Shown in pieces: positions 45,207-58,491 of a DNA stretch of 64,000 bases (positions are counted from its first letter, which is position 1; the number at the start of each line of letters is the position of its first letter). The translations under genes and the position numbers were made by a program. The DNA comes from Paraspadella gotoi (taxonomy: Eukaryota; Chaetognatha), in assembly GCA_051294375.1 (NCBI GenBank), contig CM119263.1:13594414-13658413 (forward strand), given 5' to 3'. A model generated the notes under the pieces. The model saw only the letters and a list, made by a program, of their open reading frames with translations, had not been told where the DNA came from and did no database searches.

Positions 45207-48167
45207 ATGTTCCTCTTGTTTTGAATAGCATCGTTACTCGCTTTCTCCATCATCACCGTTGATTGCTCTTTTGTTGACCGTTGATGAAAGCGAGACACCG
45301 GTAGCGTCGACCCCTCGATTTACCAATCCTCTTTCCAAAAAAAAAAACAACCATGCGCTCGCAGCCTGTCCACGGATCGACGATTCCTTTCCCTGCGCTT
45401 CTCATTTCGCGTTCGCTACCGAGGGAAAGAGGCTGCGCGCGAACCTTTTGGGGGGGAAATCGGATTGGGGAAAAATGAGACATTCGGCCAGTCCCTCAGC
45501 AGCGATCGAAATCCGCGCTGGGAGAAGAATAAGAAGATAACAAAAAAAAACCTTTTTTTAAAAAAAATTTAGTCTTAGTATAATTAACCAAAATCGAACT
45601 GCCATCTCATCTCGCCGCCCTTATATCGCTAGTATTTTTGTTGATTCGAGCGTTCGAAGGATTGGTCTTGACTCGACATCGAGAAGAAGGCTCAACCGTT
45701 TTGTGCCATGATACAAAATTAACCAGGATATTTGTAAATTAGACAGTTTTTTCAAACCGACCGTTTTTTTCTCCCTTTCATGAGTTCAATATCCGACGCC
45801 TCCGGGCGTTCGAATCTTCGACAGTTTAAAACTTTTTTTTTAATTCAATCTTACTCGAGCGTCGTTTTTGTGTGTGCATGTGCGTGTGTGTGCCATATTT
45901 TTTTTTATTCGTATAAAAGATTTATTGCAGAGATCGTCTATCTCGCGCTGCGATAATTAACCTACGTTAAATTCTTTTAAATTTAACATGGTCGAACTAA
46001 ACTAAATTTCGCGCATCTCTTTTTTTTTATATCTGGGTGGGAATCGCCAAGGTTGTGGCTCTCAGTACTTTGAGTACGCGACGCTTCAGTTGGTCACGTT
46101 TCATTTTTTTTTTAAATTCTGCTTAAAACTTCTTTTATTTTTCAATTGAAAAATCGGAAGGAATCCGCCTTTCACTCCCCAGTCATAGTATACAATTCTC
46201 TAGCTAGTGCAAAGAAAATACGTTATTCCGTCTTTCCTTGTCGCTATTTTTATATTTATTTTACGACGTACATGTTTCAACGCTATTTTCCGTTTTCCTC
46301 ATCGTAAAATACTAATAAAGCGTTTTTATAATAGTTTTAAATTCATCGAACTATATCTTTATGATATAAAAGTGTCCGATTTTTAACTAAATTAATGAAA
46401 TTTTTATGTTTCGATGGAAAAGAGGAATGTATTTGAATTCTATTGCCTCTTCATTAAAAACAAATCAATTTTTTTATCAAATAATCTGTTGGCATTTCGC
46501 GTCGGGGTATATTCTATACTGTTTTGATCATCCGCGTCGAATGATATATTTTCGAACACTGTCATATTTTTAATATAGTATGTACCCTCGATTGTAGGCT
46601 TTCGATTAGTTGAATTGAGCGATTTTTAGTTTTACGATTTACGAATTACCATTTACGATTTTTAGTTTTAACCATTTCTTAAACTTAATATAATGCCATG
46701 ATTCTCTGTACGCATTATCAAAAGTTTAAATTTGATTAAAGTTCTAATAATCAATTAAAACTTGTATTAAATGCGCGTTTTCAAAATGTGATCTTTTCAT
46801 TGTACGATTAGGAATATGTTACATTATAGGGGTATGGAACAATTGTTAGTGGTGATTCAAGGAACATGAGAAAATTAAATGTTTTAACTAGTCTCAGTCT
46901 CCCGAACATTTTTCTTTAAAATAAGAACTAAATTATTCGCTAAGTTTGAATTCACTAGTCTCACAGACCTATAATGCCATGATAGCGCTACACGATGTTT
47001 TAAATTCTTCGCTCACATTCCTTAACACATGCCAATCAATGATCACATTTTCAAAAAAAAAAATCTAAAAATTGGAAAATAACTTCTCTCATTTATTTCT
47101 TCCCTCCTTCCCATCCTGTTTCCTTTACACATCGTTGGGTTTATTCCTTGATCATGTGCAACTATAATAAAGAAATGTTTGATAAAGTGTCAAAATTTTT
47201 ACTCTCCTCCGCTGATTTTTTAAATATTTTAATTAGACAATTAAATCGTAAGACAGCTACACATCTTAAAGACCAAGAAAGTACAGATAACGATAGATCA
47301 GTAATTTAGTATAATTAAACGATTTTGTTATATTTACTTTGTCTTGCCCTATTTAATGACTTGGAGGGAAAGATGATGATGACGAATAACGATCAAGGGA
47401 GATCGAACAGCCCTCGCTCGAATGGCGAGCGCTGCCAGTTCGAGATCGTTCGAAGAAGAGATTATCGGTGATCGGGGTTTGGGGATTGTTACGAGAGGTC
47501 GGGGGCGGGGAGAAAGATATTCGGCTCGAATCGGGATGAATCCCAGGCCTGCGATCGCAAACACTGAACGAGATTGCTCGTTGATCTCACGGACAAGGAT
47601 GACGGAAAACCGCAATTAGCTCCGTTTTCGTTGCACCGCAGAACGTTGCCGAAACAGAAAAAAAAAACAACTGCTCTGTAGACATTGAACGTCGCTTTCG
47701 GAAAATGTTCGTCTCGTCAATTATATTATAAACTTAGATAATATTTTAGATTCTTCTCGCTCTCGCCGACGGCTCGGGATAAAAATTTCGATGGAAGTTT
47801 GAAAACATCATCGATTTCAGTGAAAATTTAAAAAAAGAAATAAACTGCTCGTTCTTTAATGTAAGCAGTGAAAGAAATTTTGGATTAAAAAAAAAAAAAA
47901 CCGCGAAGCAGAAACCGCATCTTCGGGAATTATTCTTTTTTTTTGTATTAATCAAACTTAAAGGTCGATTTCGTCCAGTATACAGTATAAAAACCACTCT
48001 CTAACATCAGAGGATTTTCGCACGGCAAATTAAAATCTTAAACGACGAGCCGGTCGCGTGAGTTAACAACAAACTTAAGACATTGTTTTACCCGACTACG
48101 CGAGGACACGTGGATCGACTTTAATCGTGAATCGTTTTTAGTTTGGTTCACTCCTTTCTCTGGGTAG
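44999..48167. other. UGCG 3' region and LRRFIP 5' flank
   Basis: No further gene is supported. It contains a (CT)n tract (45130-45204), a short (TG)n run near 45870 and AT-rich spacer (45540-47340). A GC-rich patch at 47380-47640 has an ATG in good context at 47422 (MASAASSRSFEEE); this may be a first exon or promoter of the LRRFIP-like gene, but its splice phase (1) does not match the exon opened at 48168. Confidence 0.45.
45130..45204. repeat. (CT)n microsatellite in the UGCG 3' UTR region
   Basis: About 75 bp of uninterrupted CT, starting 130 bp after the UGCG stop codon. Confidence 0.97.
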
Positions 48168-48221
48168 ATATCGGCGGAGGACTTCGGCTTTCAAATTACG
48201 AACAACCGAAATCGCGACAAG

Positions 48222-51200
48222 ATGGAAATGGAGGTGGAGGACGAGTACGTGACGGGAATGTCGGGCGCCACCAAGACGAGGGTCTTGCGGCGAAACTACG
48301 CCGCTGAGGGCGACACCATCACCCAACTCGGTTTAGACGTGAGTGGGGAAGGCTGGGCTACCGATACGTAGCTTACGTGGAAAGGCGGAGCTGTTTTCTT
48401 CGTAAATACAAAGTAATTTTTTTTTCTAATAAACTATTAAACAAATACATTTTTACGTAAATTTATAAACTCGTCTCACTCTTAGCCGAGAAATTCATTG
48501 AAAGAAGTGGCCAGTGGGCAACGATTTCACTCGCGACATAAATTTTCCTCTTGTCCTTGCCAAAAAGGGGAGCCGTCCATAATGAAGGGGATGAAGTTAA
48601 TGATGATCACTCCGCCTGATAAGCAGAGCACAGGAGTCAATTAGGGGACATCAACGGGAGAAGGGAGGAAAAAACTTGGACGGCCTCTCGGTTAAAAAAA
48701 ATATATGTTGGAGGTAACAAAAGTGACGACTAACGTGGCTGTTTTTTGCGGTTGAAAAACACACTAGTATCACTGCGCTGTAAAATATATTGTTGCCATT
48801 TCATATTACGCGAAGTTATTAATTATTTAATGATTCGAGAGAGTGAGAAAGAGGGATAAGTAAAACAATACAAAATAAAAAATAAATTTACCGCCGACTT
48901 ATTTACGACAAAACAAAGAGAAAAAGTTCCCGCCACGCCATGCCGTCCTAACGACCACGCTTAACACAAGTTCCCCGCATCTGGAAAATGGTTAATAGTA
49001 GTATGTTCTTGTTGTTAATTGATTTCGTTTTAAATTCAAGGCGCAACAACGAATGGAGCAGCGGAGGCAGGCGATGATGGAAGCGAGAGACGCGAGGATG
49101 AAGCAAGTCCAAAAGGATCAACGCGAGGTGAGAGCGTATTGGAGCAAAAAGGTGAACAGCAGCAGGATCGAATGGGAATTGATGAGCGAGAGAACTGAGG
49201 ACTGATTATTAACGATGGCATCGCGTGAAAGCTGTGAATACTGAATACTGAATAGAGCCAGAATGAATAATCGTTATCTTCATCGTCGTAGTTTGTTGTT
49301 GTTGTTGTTGAAATTGAATCATCAAGACGAGGGAGATAATCTTTTTCCCCATTTTTTTATAAAAGAAAAAAAAAGAAGGAAGGAAAAAAAAATGAGTGAA
49401 TAATAGTTTTCATTGATTAATTCCAGTCAGTGAAGTTTACTTAAATGACGGAAATGAAAATTGTTGCCACAAGTTTCTCGTCTCGGGAGGTTTGACAATT
49501 GTCCTTGATAGAGCGCATCCTTTTAAAGCAGTCGATGCGCTATTGTGAGGAGATGATGTGCCTTTGCTATAAGACAAATATTTAAGTCAATTAAGAATAA
49601 TTTAAAATATTAAGATAAAAGTTTTTACAGTCAAACTAAACTAAACTATAATAATAATTGCAAATATAATGATAAATTTTATTTGGCAAAATTTTACTTA
49701 CGCTGTCTGGGGTTAGGGGTTAGGGGTTAGGGTTAAAAGTAGTGGAAGGGTGATTTAGGGGTAGATTAGGGGTATGGGGTAATTAAGGGTTTAGGGATAG
49801 GGTAATCAGGTAATAATTTTTATAATTTTTTTTAGTAATATATTTTTTTTTATATTATTATTCAAAAAAAGCCAAAATCTCAAAAGAAAAGTTTACCTTT
49901 AATTAACTAATAATCCAAACAGAGGCGCTTATTCGGAGAAATAAACTTTTTTCCTTGATGGAGAATCGAAGAAAAAACGGCATCTGTGCCAAAATGAACT
50001 TTTTCTTCAGGATTTAAAATCATCCAGTAATTTCCCGAAGAATGTTTTGCTTCATTAAAAGCGATAAATTCTCTGAAAAAAATGTCTCTCTTAAACAACC
50101 GCGCGTCTTCGAGACGAATTGAAACTTACCGGCGAAAAAGAAGCGTCAATAGATTTAAAGATTTCCGAACTGAAGTGGGTAAAGTTTTTCAAAGGTTTCA
50201 GACGTTTTGAGTAGTTAAAAAAACGTAAAGTAAAGTAAACGTAAGTAATATATTATACGTTAAGCGATCAGTCCACAAAACATTTAAATAATTAAAATAT
50301 TAAAATTTTTCTTACCCCAATCTCCCACGACCCCCCTTTCTCTAAACCCGGCAGCAAGCGCTCAAAGATTCCGGTCTCCACCGAGAGACGTCCGTCTCCA
50401 GCGACGGCGTCGGCGCCGGTTCCGGCAGAGATCGGGATTATTCCATCGCCAGAGGGAACGACGGAAACCTCATCGACGTCCGCACAGTTTCTCACGCGCA
50501 ATACCGAGAACAGAGGGTGAGTGAGAGGGTAGGGAAACTTCGCTGCAGTTGAGTGAGGAAAAATGACATTTTTTGGGTTGTAGTCGCCGCTGTTGTTATT
50601 GTTGTTAAATGGCACGCGCAGTACATAGAGGGTGAAGCGTCATTTCAGCTATTTCTGCGGCTGTTGTTGGATCACACCATCGACACAGAGATCAGAGGGT
50701 GTGTAGGGAAGCTGCTGCTGCAGCTTTTGCTGCTGTTGTTATTTTTTGTTGTTGCTGAATCCTCGATTCCTGTTCAGCGGACATTACTATTTCTTTGTCC
50801 CGATAGTGACGCATTAATTGGAAAAACTAGTGGCATTCGGTGACAATTTCTTGTCTATCGTTAAGTACTCCGTGATTGCGCAGTGTTGCGGAGATGGTGC
50901 GCGCGTCGTCCGGCATTTTTTTTTTCCTTTTTCGAGAAAATCGGCTTGGCCTGTTGCGGCGGGTAATCTCGAAGATTGGCGCGAAAACTCGGGATCAAGA
51001 AGGATCAACAAATGGGATCAATAGAGATCGACGGGGGAGACGAATTTGGAATCGCCTCCAAATACATTCAGATGGAGCGAAATAAAAAGCTTTTTTTTTT
51101 CTTTTAAAAGGATTAATTTCTTAAGTAATGTGCATGTTTTTTTCGAAAGTTCATTTCTGACAACGAAATGTAAAAATCTCCCTCCGCATTATATTCTATA

Positions 51201-52748
51201 TTTTTGACGAACAAATACAACACGCAACCTAAAACAATATATTTATAAATATTTAATAAATCACAGTATAATATTAATTTAAAACCATTTAATATATATG
51301 TATTAGTTACAATACATTTATTTTCACGGTTAGGACAAAATCCACGAGCTGGAAGAGAAGTATCGAAAAGCGATGATCCAGATTGCTCAGCTGGACAACG
51401 AAAAGCAGGTGCTGTTGTACAGGGTAGATCTCTTCCAGGACAGGATGGAAGAGCAGGAGGAGCGGACGGCAGAGTACCAGCGCCTCAGCCGGGAGAAGAA
51501 GCATGAGCTGGACTATCAAAAGAGAGTTTACGCCGACCTGGAGAACGTGCTGACCTATCACAAGGCCATGCTCAAGCAACGAGACGACATTATAGCGGTG
51601 AGAACGCACTTGAACCACTAGTCTTATTCTATTTTGAAATAATAAATAGAAATATTTTATACTGATGGAAAATGATACGAAGAAGCAAGGGAAAGGCAAG
51701 ATGAGAACTTGTTATGTTTTTGTTTTGTGATAGGATGGAATGGTGATTGAACATTTTTTTGTCTCCAGAATCACGGATTCGTCTTCGTCGGCGGCGAACT
51801 CGTGGACGACGAAGAGGCGATCGCCGAAGGAAACGAAGGAGCGAAGAAACCCGGGGCCGCCGCCATCTTGACGCAAAAGGCGGCCGCCATGTTGGAAAAA
51901 TGTGGAGAGGGATCGTTGGAGGCGAGGCTGAGGTAATTGGATAAAAAACCTGTTATAATTTATATGGAAACGAACAAGATGCACCACAACCCATATTATT
52001 GAAAATAACGTCCAACGTTAGCGTTTCACGCTTCCTGAATATTTGTTTTCATTTTTTTTTTTTTTTTGCTCTTTCTTTTCTTTTATTTCTACATATTGGT
52101 TACCGATCCGCCGTTTTTCTTTCCCTTTTTCTGTTGCTTTCCCTACAGAACCCTCCCTACCTCATTTTCTGTCAACCTTCATTTCGTTTCCTTGTCTTGC
52201 TCACCAAATGCAAGCGCATCTTCGTTACCGCAATTTTTTGCTCCACGATCGTCATTGCCAACTGTCGTAAGCGCCTAAGCGCCCATTCTTCCCTTCCCTC
52301 TTTCCCTCGCTCCAGAAAATTCGCGGCTGAGAAAGAGGATCTCCGCGAGCAGATCCGCAAGTTAAAGGCGGACTTGGAGAGCGCTCGAGGGCGCGGCGGA
52401 TTCACGAGCCTCGAACCTTTCCTCAATCGGCACGACTCGGCCCACTCTAACATGAAGGAATACACCGATGCTGGACGTGAGTAGGGGGCGAAGAGGGATG
52501 CGGAAACAGTGAAGGGAAAAAAATGGCGGGAATATTTTAATTGCATTTTGGGGCGAGAGTGAAATAACCGGTTAGGGTTTGTTATAGTTACTGTACAAAA
52601 AGTCCCTCGAAGCCTGGAATCGGAGGTTGTTGAACTGAGACTGTGGGAAAATAAAGTGAAAATGTACTAAGAAATAATTTAACCTACAGATTCATCACGT
52701 GCTCATCGCAGAATTCGGACGGGAACGGATGAATGAAAAGAAGGAAAA

Positions 52749-52796
<48 letters not shown>

Positions 52797-53981
52797 AGAA
52801 AGAAAGAAAGAAAGAAGAAAGAAAGAAAAAAAAAAAACAGACAATAAAAAGTATTGCAAAGAAAAACAAGAATGAAAGCCAAAAAAAATATATATAATAG
52901 ATATAACATCTTTTTAAAACCATTTCAGGCGAACTACGAAAACAATTAGAATCGACGAACTCGGACTTGGAAAAGTCGCAACATCGAGTCTCGGCTCTGG
53001 AAGACACGGTAAGGCTGAGACGAGTTTCGACCCCCCTCTACCACCACCCTGTCAGATTTTACCCCCTCAATGCCCCCTGTCAGTTTCGGCCCCCTTTACC
53101 GCCCCCCTGTCAGTTTCGACCCCCCCCCTGTCATCGGATTGGATCATCGAACCTAATTTCTCTGTTTTGGCGACTCGACTCTTTTTTGTCATTTTTTCCG
53201 ATACGACCGAAAGCAGAAGGACGAAATGTTTTGAGTCTTCGGGGAAAAAAAGCAAGTTGCGTTAATTGGATTTGCTGTTTTCGCTTCCCGCGACTCCTCG
53301 CCCTGGGGAAAGGTTTACGTTCCTCGTTTAAGACCGAGGAAGCGAAACCCGATTTTCGGCCATGCTGATTTCGAAGTGTATTAACTCCTTGGACCCCCCC
53401 CCCTCCATCTCACAGACTTACAGAAATCAATGTTGCGATTCCGATGGTAGTCATTTCCATTTCCAATCAACTAATTAACTTTTTGCGTCATTTATCGACT
53501 CTTTCGCTTGACGCTCTTCGTTTCGCATTAATTCTGTTAGGTGGCGCGGCTCGAGGCTCAGTTGAAGAAGTACAGAGAATCGCGGGACTCCACGCCGTCA
53601 AAATACGATTACGTAAGCGAAAAATCAATTGTATTTGATCCAAATGAAATTCATTGCAGTGAGTTGATCCTGTTTTATACATATTGCCTCGACTCTAGAG
53701 TGAAATGATTTCGGGATTTTTTTTTTTGAGAATAACAGTTGAGATTGAGATAAATGCGAAGTCTTTCTCGTAATGAGAATAACAATAAATAGTAAGTATA
53801 AAATATAAATAAATGGTTGTCCAAGAACGGCTGAAAATTTTGCTTTTTTTAGATTTGGTTTTATTTAGTTTTTGTATTTTTTTTTTTCTTGACAAAAAGT
53901 ATGAGGGTCAAAAGGGGAGCGGTTTCTAATCAGCATGTGGCCGAGTCGACATGTGGCCTCAAGCTGGCGAATTTGTCCGGA

Positions 53982-54013
<32 letters not shown>

Positions 54014-54023
54014 CTCTCTCTCC

Positions 54024-54058
<35 letters not shown>

Positions 54059-56671
54059 CTATTTCCTCCCCTCGTTCCTTCCCTCCTTTCCTCCGTTTCA
54101 TGGAGATTTTCCATTTTCTTCGAGCGGATTTTCTGTCGAATCACGCGATCCACGTGACAGACGCGAAACGCGTCACGTGATCACCGCGGGTGCGTGTCGA
54201 GCAAGAAAATGACGCGGGTCGCCAGACGGAGAACCTGATTTGTCATATTAGTGTGGATATAAAAAATAAAACCTGCGTAAGCTACTGGCATATTAAATCA
54301 AAAAAAATATACTCATTTCGATTCGCAATTCAATTTGATTAGAAGTGACGTGGTTCTTCTGATTGAGTCTTCTATTCTTAGTCTTTCTCTACTATTCTAT
54401 CCCGCCTCTCTTCTTTGGTTGATCAGCTAATCCTTTTCATTGTCTCCTCAATTTTATTTGTCAATTCCTTCATTCGAGCCTTTAATTTTTATCATTCGTT
54501 CCATTCATTCCATTTCAACTTTCCAGTCGCGACGTCGGGTGGCGCCAGCACAATTAAAGCCGTTGTACGCGAGACAACGGATCAAACGGAACGCGAAAAA
54601 TTTTCAGACTCATAGAAATGGCTGGAGGCGATAAAGTCTTAGTCTTACCCATCCGACCGTTTCGCCTTACCCCCGTTTCTCCCTAAGACTCTCCGTTTCT
54701 GAAAATTAAAAACTTGAAATGTTTCTCCCTACTTTGCCCCACGGCTCACTCTCCCTTTTCCTCAACGATCTCTGCCTTTCTCCAATTCTTGCAATAAATT
54801 TTGTTCCACTTCTCAGCGTTTCCAATTCTTTCTCGGTGCGAGCACTCTGTGGTTGCGTTATATTGTCAGTCGTCTCTTATGTAAATATGAAAGTTGAAAA
54901 ATTACTTGTTTCACTATCTTTTTTTTTATTTTTTAGATTTAAAATAACTCATATTTATGATTTTATTTATTTGTTAAATATTTTTGTGTTAAATATTTAA
55001 ATATATTATTTTTTATCTGTTTGGGATGGCGACGTTAGTGTTGTCTTCTGGAAATAGAGGGTGCATCTACACAACACAAGGTTAAATTATTTTCTGTTGT
55101 ATTTATGTTTATTGCAGGTCTTAAAAACTGAATTAAGAAATGGTGTTTTTTTAATTAATCCAAACTATCTCCTATCATGATACACTTTTGAACATTTTTT
55201 TCCTGTCGAAGAAATCGAGTTCAACTCTACTTTCGCCGCAAACGGACCGCTCCGTATTTTGAATAAAATATATTTCCACTCCGGCACAATACAATTTGCA
55301 AATTCTAAATTTCATAATTTTTCAAATGATCTATTTCGATTTTAAAAATTACGAGTTTTTTAATTCCGGTGATAAAATGATTAAAATGATTAAAATTTAT
55401 TATGTGAATTATTATAAATATTTATAAATATAAATAAGTATAGATTTATTCTGCCTCGAATTCATTTGAAAGTAATTCGAAAGTTTTGTTCTCACGCGTT
55501 GTCCTTTTGTCCTCGCAACGAGAGCAGAACGTTAATAACTCGTTAAATTCCGCAACTTGTCGTTAGGGATCTTATTTATTTTCTTTCGCTCTTTTTCTCT
55601 GTCACAGACTCAGGCGGTTATTCGTTTTGCCGTTCTTGTTAAGACGTTAGTATATATCCGTTGGGTTCGAACGGTTCTTTTGCTATGTTAATTTTTGCTA
55701 TCCTTATTTTCGAAAAATCTATGATTGTTAATTAAAACTTTACGAACATCCTAACATCATAAACTTTTTTCATCATTTTTTTTTGTTTTTAGTTGTTGTT
55801 TTTTTTTTGTTTTGTTTTTTTTGTGTTTTTTTTTCTGGTGAATGAGCTCCCGGTCTTCTGCTCTGGCTTCAACCGATAGTCCTTAATAATTTCAATTTAA
55901 AAGAGAGAAACGAACGAACTACTCTTCTCGTAATTTAAGGAGAGAGTAGTTCTTCCATACTTCCCCTTTTCCAACCGCGAATGACACAAAAAAATATTTC
56001 AATCAGATATAAAAATATCATTAGTCGAAAAAACATTCGTTTACTAATCTAATCGATGTTTTTGTCGAAAACGTTAAAATTACAATAGAAATAACAAAAG
56101 AAAGAAAATTTTATATTATAAGATAGCCGCCGAAATGAGGGTCTTTTTGTCAATTCGAAGTTAGAATTTTTTAATTAATTTTCATTTAAAAACAGATGAA
56201 GATAAAATAAATGATTGTCTTTGTTTCATTCGATTGGACACAGGGTATCACTTTTTTCACTTCGTCCCATTAAAGTATCAACAATTTTACTGCGTGATGT
56301 AGAAACTGTCTGCAATGCGGTTGCAAAATGAAGTATCCATTAGCCAACCCCGCAACGTACAATTCCGTCTCCACGTTTTCCCGCCAAATCTCGCTGCGTG
56401 ATATTTCGGTCGAGTGCGGATTCACACCCCGCCGTCAAGCATTTCATGGTCTACTCCATCTCCCTACCTTCCAAGTCTGGGAAAAAGTATACCCTGTCTT
56501 CCTCACCGCACCCAAAGCCCACTTGCAAACCCTGCATTCCCCACCGCCACGGTTGCCCTCGTTGGAAAGCGGGAGGGCGAAGAACCGGGGGCAAAAACCA
56601 AGGAATTGTCCGGTGGACATAATCGTGACAAATGAGGTTTCGGACGAGCGGACTCGTTGGACGAGAAACGA

Positions 56672-56763
<92 letters not shown>

Positions 56764-57113
56764 GAATTTGGATGGAGAGAGTTGACCCGACGAAAGACAG
56801 GGGCGGGGGAAACGAGGGTCTAGTCTTATGACGAAGAAGAGGGGGTCGGGGTTGACCGGATGGGATCGGGAAGAGCGGCCTCGGAGGAAGAGGAGTTCGA
56901 TGACCCCCGTGAGAGACAGTGGCTGAGAGAAGTGGGAGGAGAAACGTAACCTCGTCGCAGAGAAATTCAATCGATCCATCATATTCGATCAAGAGAAGTT
57001 TAGGCTTGGGGGAACTTTTTTCTTTTTGGGTGCTCTCTCATTACTTGTGAGTGGGAGCGTGAAAGAAGGATGAAAACTGTAGGTAAAACGAGAGAGAGAG
57101 AGAGAGAGAGAGA

Positions 57114-57169
<56 letters not shown>

Positions 57170-58491
57170 AGGAGAAAGGAGAGAAGAAAACAACATTACT
57201 ACTTTTCATTTAGGCGTTTTTTATGATGTTGACTTATTTATTATTGGGCTAAAGTAAAGATCAAGCAGCTGTGATAAGTAAACTGAGTCGTGTCGATATT
57301 TACTGAGTTACTGAGTTCATAGCCTGACCAAAAAGTTTCAAAAATTATTAATTAAAAATTGAAAACGTTTATTTTATAAATTAAATTATAGTTTTTCCGC
57401 AAAACCTAAAGTTCACAAGAACACCTAAAACTTAACGCCGGTTTGAAGTCGCCCCCAAAACCATTTTGTTTTTGTTTACCCATCTTTCAGTCGAGTGACG
57501 CTAACGGTTACGCGTCATCGTCGCTTCGTCGGTCGTCGTCTCGGAGTCGCGCTACCACGCCCACCGGTGTCATTTATAACGGCGCCTCTTCCGGGTGAGG
57601 AGCAAAGCATTTCGCAAGTTTTTTTGTTTTTTTCTTGAGACACTTCAGCTTCCGTGATTCAGTAAAAACTTATAAGTCAGTTTGTAATTACATGTTTGAA
57701 ATCGTAATTTATTTTAAACGGAGAAGAAATATGAAAATTAGAAAGGAAGTCAGAATTTAATCATATTCAGAATATTATTCACGTATTCAATTTTCAATAT
57801 AGTTTCAATATACTCCCAGTATATTATTGGTCTTTTCATACAATTGAAAGTTTGAAACATTCTTTGAAACATTATACCACTTCATTGATAGGGAAGCCAG
57901 GTTCTCAGGGACCTGCTATGTCATTATCTTGTAAGAGTGATGGAGGCCTTAAACCACCAAAGCATGTCCAAAGTCAGGAGCAATATAGCTTATTTATTAA
58001 ATGAATGGATATTTTTTATATTGGTTGTACCAATTTCAGACAATATATTCAAGTATATTTAAGTAAAGATTGTATAATTAACAAAAAAATTACATTTAAT
58101 ATTTTTTTTTTATGATCTATGATCATGACATCTAGAGAGTATTTGATACGTATTAACGTTGTAGCGAAATAATTTTTAAATGAAAACACACAGATTTCAT
58201 ACTTTCCCTTTCTGCTTGTTTTCGAAACTTTTTTTTAAAACTGTTAAGTATTTATTTTATAAAACTAATATATCGCTTACCCCCAGCTATTCAAGCGTCG
58301 TGTCCCCAATCTACGAAACGAATAGAAGGTCAACGACATCGATTCTCTCCGAACTTCCGCCCTCCGGTTCGACGAGCGGCTTCCGTGACCGCAGCGCCGC
58401 CTCCAGCGTCTCCACTCTCCCCAGAAGCGATCGGCACTCGGCTTCGAGGACGTTCGGCGGTCGGAGCGCCAGTACGAGTCGATTCAAATAA
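48222..58491 (+). CDS. LRRFIP / Flightless-I-interacting coiled-coil protein
   Basis: Ten coding exons, 48222-48338, 49041-49127, 50355-50516, 51334-51597, 51769-51932, 52316-52476, 52929-53008, 53541-53612, 57491-57594 and 58287-58491, join in phase to 471 aa. LRRFIP1/2 bind the LRRs of Flightless-I and act in actin, Toll-like receptor and Wnt signalling in other animals. Family landmarks are RMEQRRQAMMEARDARMK near the N-terminus, then a coiled coil KIHELEEKYRKAMIQIAQL with LDNEKQVLLYRVD. These are followed by GAAAILTQKAAAMLEKCGEG with SLEARLRKFAAEKEDLREQI, and ELRKQLESTNSDLEK. The Ser/Arg-rich C-terminus ends in GRSASTSRFK. The frame is open upstream of the ATG to 48168 (after an AG), so an earlier coding exon may exist. 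Alternative ends are possible at 49204 (read-through) and at 54634 (alternative last exon). AATAAA lies at 58685. Confidence 0.87.
48565..48692. repeat. Small inverted-repeat element in LRRFIP intron 1
   Basis: The ends ggggagccgtccataa and ttggacggcctctc are imperfect inverted repeats enclosing about 125 bp, a MITE-like hairpin. Confidence 0.5.
49687..49830. mobile_element. Telomere-like-core element, G-rich orientation
   Basis: It lies in LRRFIP intron 2. Tandem ggggttaggggttag passes into degenerate TTAGGG-like units up to about 49810. The left edge aaattttacttacgctgtc and the right edge ggtaataatttttataa match, in order, the reverse complement of the 38.5 kb element. The far inverted end is not well preserved. 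Confidence 0.6.
52740..52838. repeat. (GAAA)n microsatellite in an LRRFIP intron
   Basis: About 90 bp of GAAA with GAA slips, between the 52476 donor and the 52929 acceptor. Confidence 0.95.
53020..53130. repeat. C-rich minisatellite in an LRRFIP intron
   Basis: About four imperfect units built on ccccctgtcagtttcgrccc follow directly after the 53008 donor. Confidence 0.8.
53983..54055. repeat. (CT)n microsatellite in an LRRFIP intron
   Basis: About 70 bp of CT with one CCGT interruption. Confidence 0.95.
54527..54634 (+). CDS. Candidate alternative last exon of the LRRFIP-like gene
   Basis: An acceptor caactttccag precedes a phase-0 open segment of 35 codons that ends in TAA. It is compatible with the phase-0 donor at 53612. 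The encoded end is very basic (SRRRVAPAQLKPLYARQRIK). Nothing in the family supports it, so it may be chance. Use would truncate the Ser/Arg-rich tail. Confidence 0.3.
   Translation, partial: SRRRVAPAQLKPLYARQRIKRNAKNFQTHRNGWRR
56671..56759. repeat. (GA)n microsatellite
   Basis: About 88 bp of GA with one GG interruption, in the large LRRFIP intron 53613-57490. Confidence 0.95.
57089..57168. repeat. (GA)n microsatellite
   Basis: About 80 bp of GA with a GCAGA interruption, 320 bp upstream of the 57491 exon. Confidence 0.95.
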
